A stretch of DNA of 12,625 nucleotides from Clostridiales bacterium. GTDB lineage: Bacteria; Bacillota; Clostridia; Oscillospirales; Oscillospiraceae. This document shows, in pieces, positions 12,284 to 12,625 of this stretch. Every line of letters starts with the position of its first letter. Position 1 is the first letter of the stretch. The notes under the pieces are model-generated. The model was not told where the DNA came from, ran no database searches, and worked only from the letters and a program-made list of their open reading frames with translations. The stretch is taken from positions 1-12,625 of the forward strand of contig PITX01000014.1 in assembly GCA_017577345.1 (NCBI GenBank), in the 5' to 3' direction. Made by a program: the position numbers and the translations under genes.

Positions 12284-12625
12284 TTATGCCACTTCGTTAT
12301 CCGTCCACATTTCACACTGGCTGATAACGGTGTCGATTGCGTCTTCGTACTGTTCCGGAGGATACTTGTACTTTTTCAGCAGTCGTTTCACCATCTTCCT
12401 CATGGTGGCGCGGGCCGTTTCTTTTTTCTGCCAATCGATCGTCCTGTTCTTGCGGAGCATTTCCGTAAGTTCCTTTGTCATTTGCACCAAGGTGTCGTTT
12501 TCATAGAAATCCTTAATGGCTGCCGGTTTGGTGAGAGCATCATAGAATGCCAGCTCTTCCTGCGACAAACCGAGGGAATCGCCAGCTTTGCATGCTGCGG
12601 CGATCTGCTCGGCTGCCTCCAGAAG
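12284..12625 (-). CDS. hsdR: Type I restriction subunit R, C-terminal end (partial)
   Basis: The reading frame is open from the stop at 12284 to the right edge, so about 113 C-terminal residues of a larger protein are seen and the 5' part lies outside the window. The segment LSQEELAFYDALTKP, then IKDFYENDTLVQMTKELTEM, then DWQKKETARATMRKMVKRLL and KYKYPPEQ matches the C-terminal helical domain of HsdR, the motor and nuclease subunit of type I restriction-modification systems, which contacts the methylase core. The internal TTG at 12568 is not a start. Its hsdS and hsdM partners would be expected further right. The system would be defence cargo of the element. No clear terminator follows in 12209-12283. 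Confidence 0.85.
   Translation of the reverse strand, partial: LLEAAEQIAAACKAGDSLGLSQEELAFYDALTKPAAIKDFYENDTLVQMTKELTEMLRKNRTIDWQKKETARATMRKMVKRLLKKYKYPPEQYEDAIDTVISQCEMWTDNEVA

Noticed and set aside
1..12625. CRISPR array
   Set aside because: The repeats seen are pairs or short degenerate runs; no regular repeat-spacer array and no cas gene are present.

Overview
The window looks like the left part of an integrative and mobilizable element in a gut-type Clostridia genome, probably Oscillospiraceae/Ruminococcaceae. This is an inference from strong AGGAGG-type ribosome sites, roughly balanced base composition, and protein families typical of Firmicutes elements (TnpV, a DUF6076-like protein, a small sigma factor and this integrase type). 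No species can be named.

Layout. Positions 1-530 hold the integration-site region. There is a promoter with the 5' half of a tRNA-Ser(CGA) gene that breaks off just after the anticodon loop, then a complete tRNA-Ser with the same CGA anticodon, two terminator-like hairpins and short repeats that could bind the integrase. Positions 531-6587 are a minus-strand core: RepA-like helicase ATPase, a 200-base spacer that may contain oriT, MobC, MOBP-type relaxase, ParB-like protein, a small acidic protein, an excisionase-like HTH protein and a tyrosine integrase. A hairpin with the candidate integrase promoter in its loop separates the integrase from the genes upstream of it. Positions 6588-8049 hold a second, unusual ParB-like gene bracketed by two copies of a regulatory segment, one upstream of repA and one upstream of this parB-like gene. 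Positions 8050-10931 run on the plus strand: a DUF6076-like cysteine-cluster protein, a translationally coupled sigma-70-like factor, a 61-residue conserved-type protein and a GNAT acetyltransferase. After a long perfect inverted repeat, positions 11053-12625 return to the minus strand: a lipoprotein with a Pro/Thr/Glu linker, a TnpV-like protein and the C-terminal end of a type I restriction subunit (HsdR) that runs off the right edge.

How it works together (inference). Int and the Xis-like protein would move the element in and out of a tRNA-Ser site. MobC and the relaxase would nick oriT for transfer by a helper system, since no type IV secretion genes are seen here. RepA and the ParB-like proteins could support replication or maintenance of the excised circle. 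The restriction system, lipoprotein and acetyltransferase look like cargo. The right end of the element is not in the window. The most interesting points are the split plus intact tRNA-Ser(CGA) pair, the duplicated regulatory segment, and the hairpin/promoter arrangement before int.
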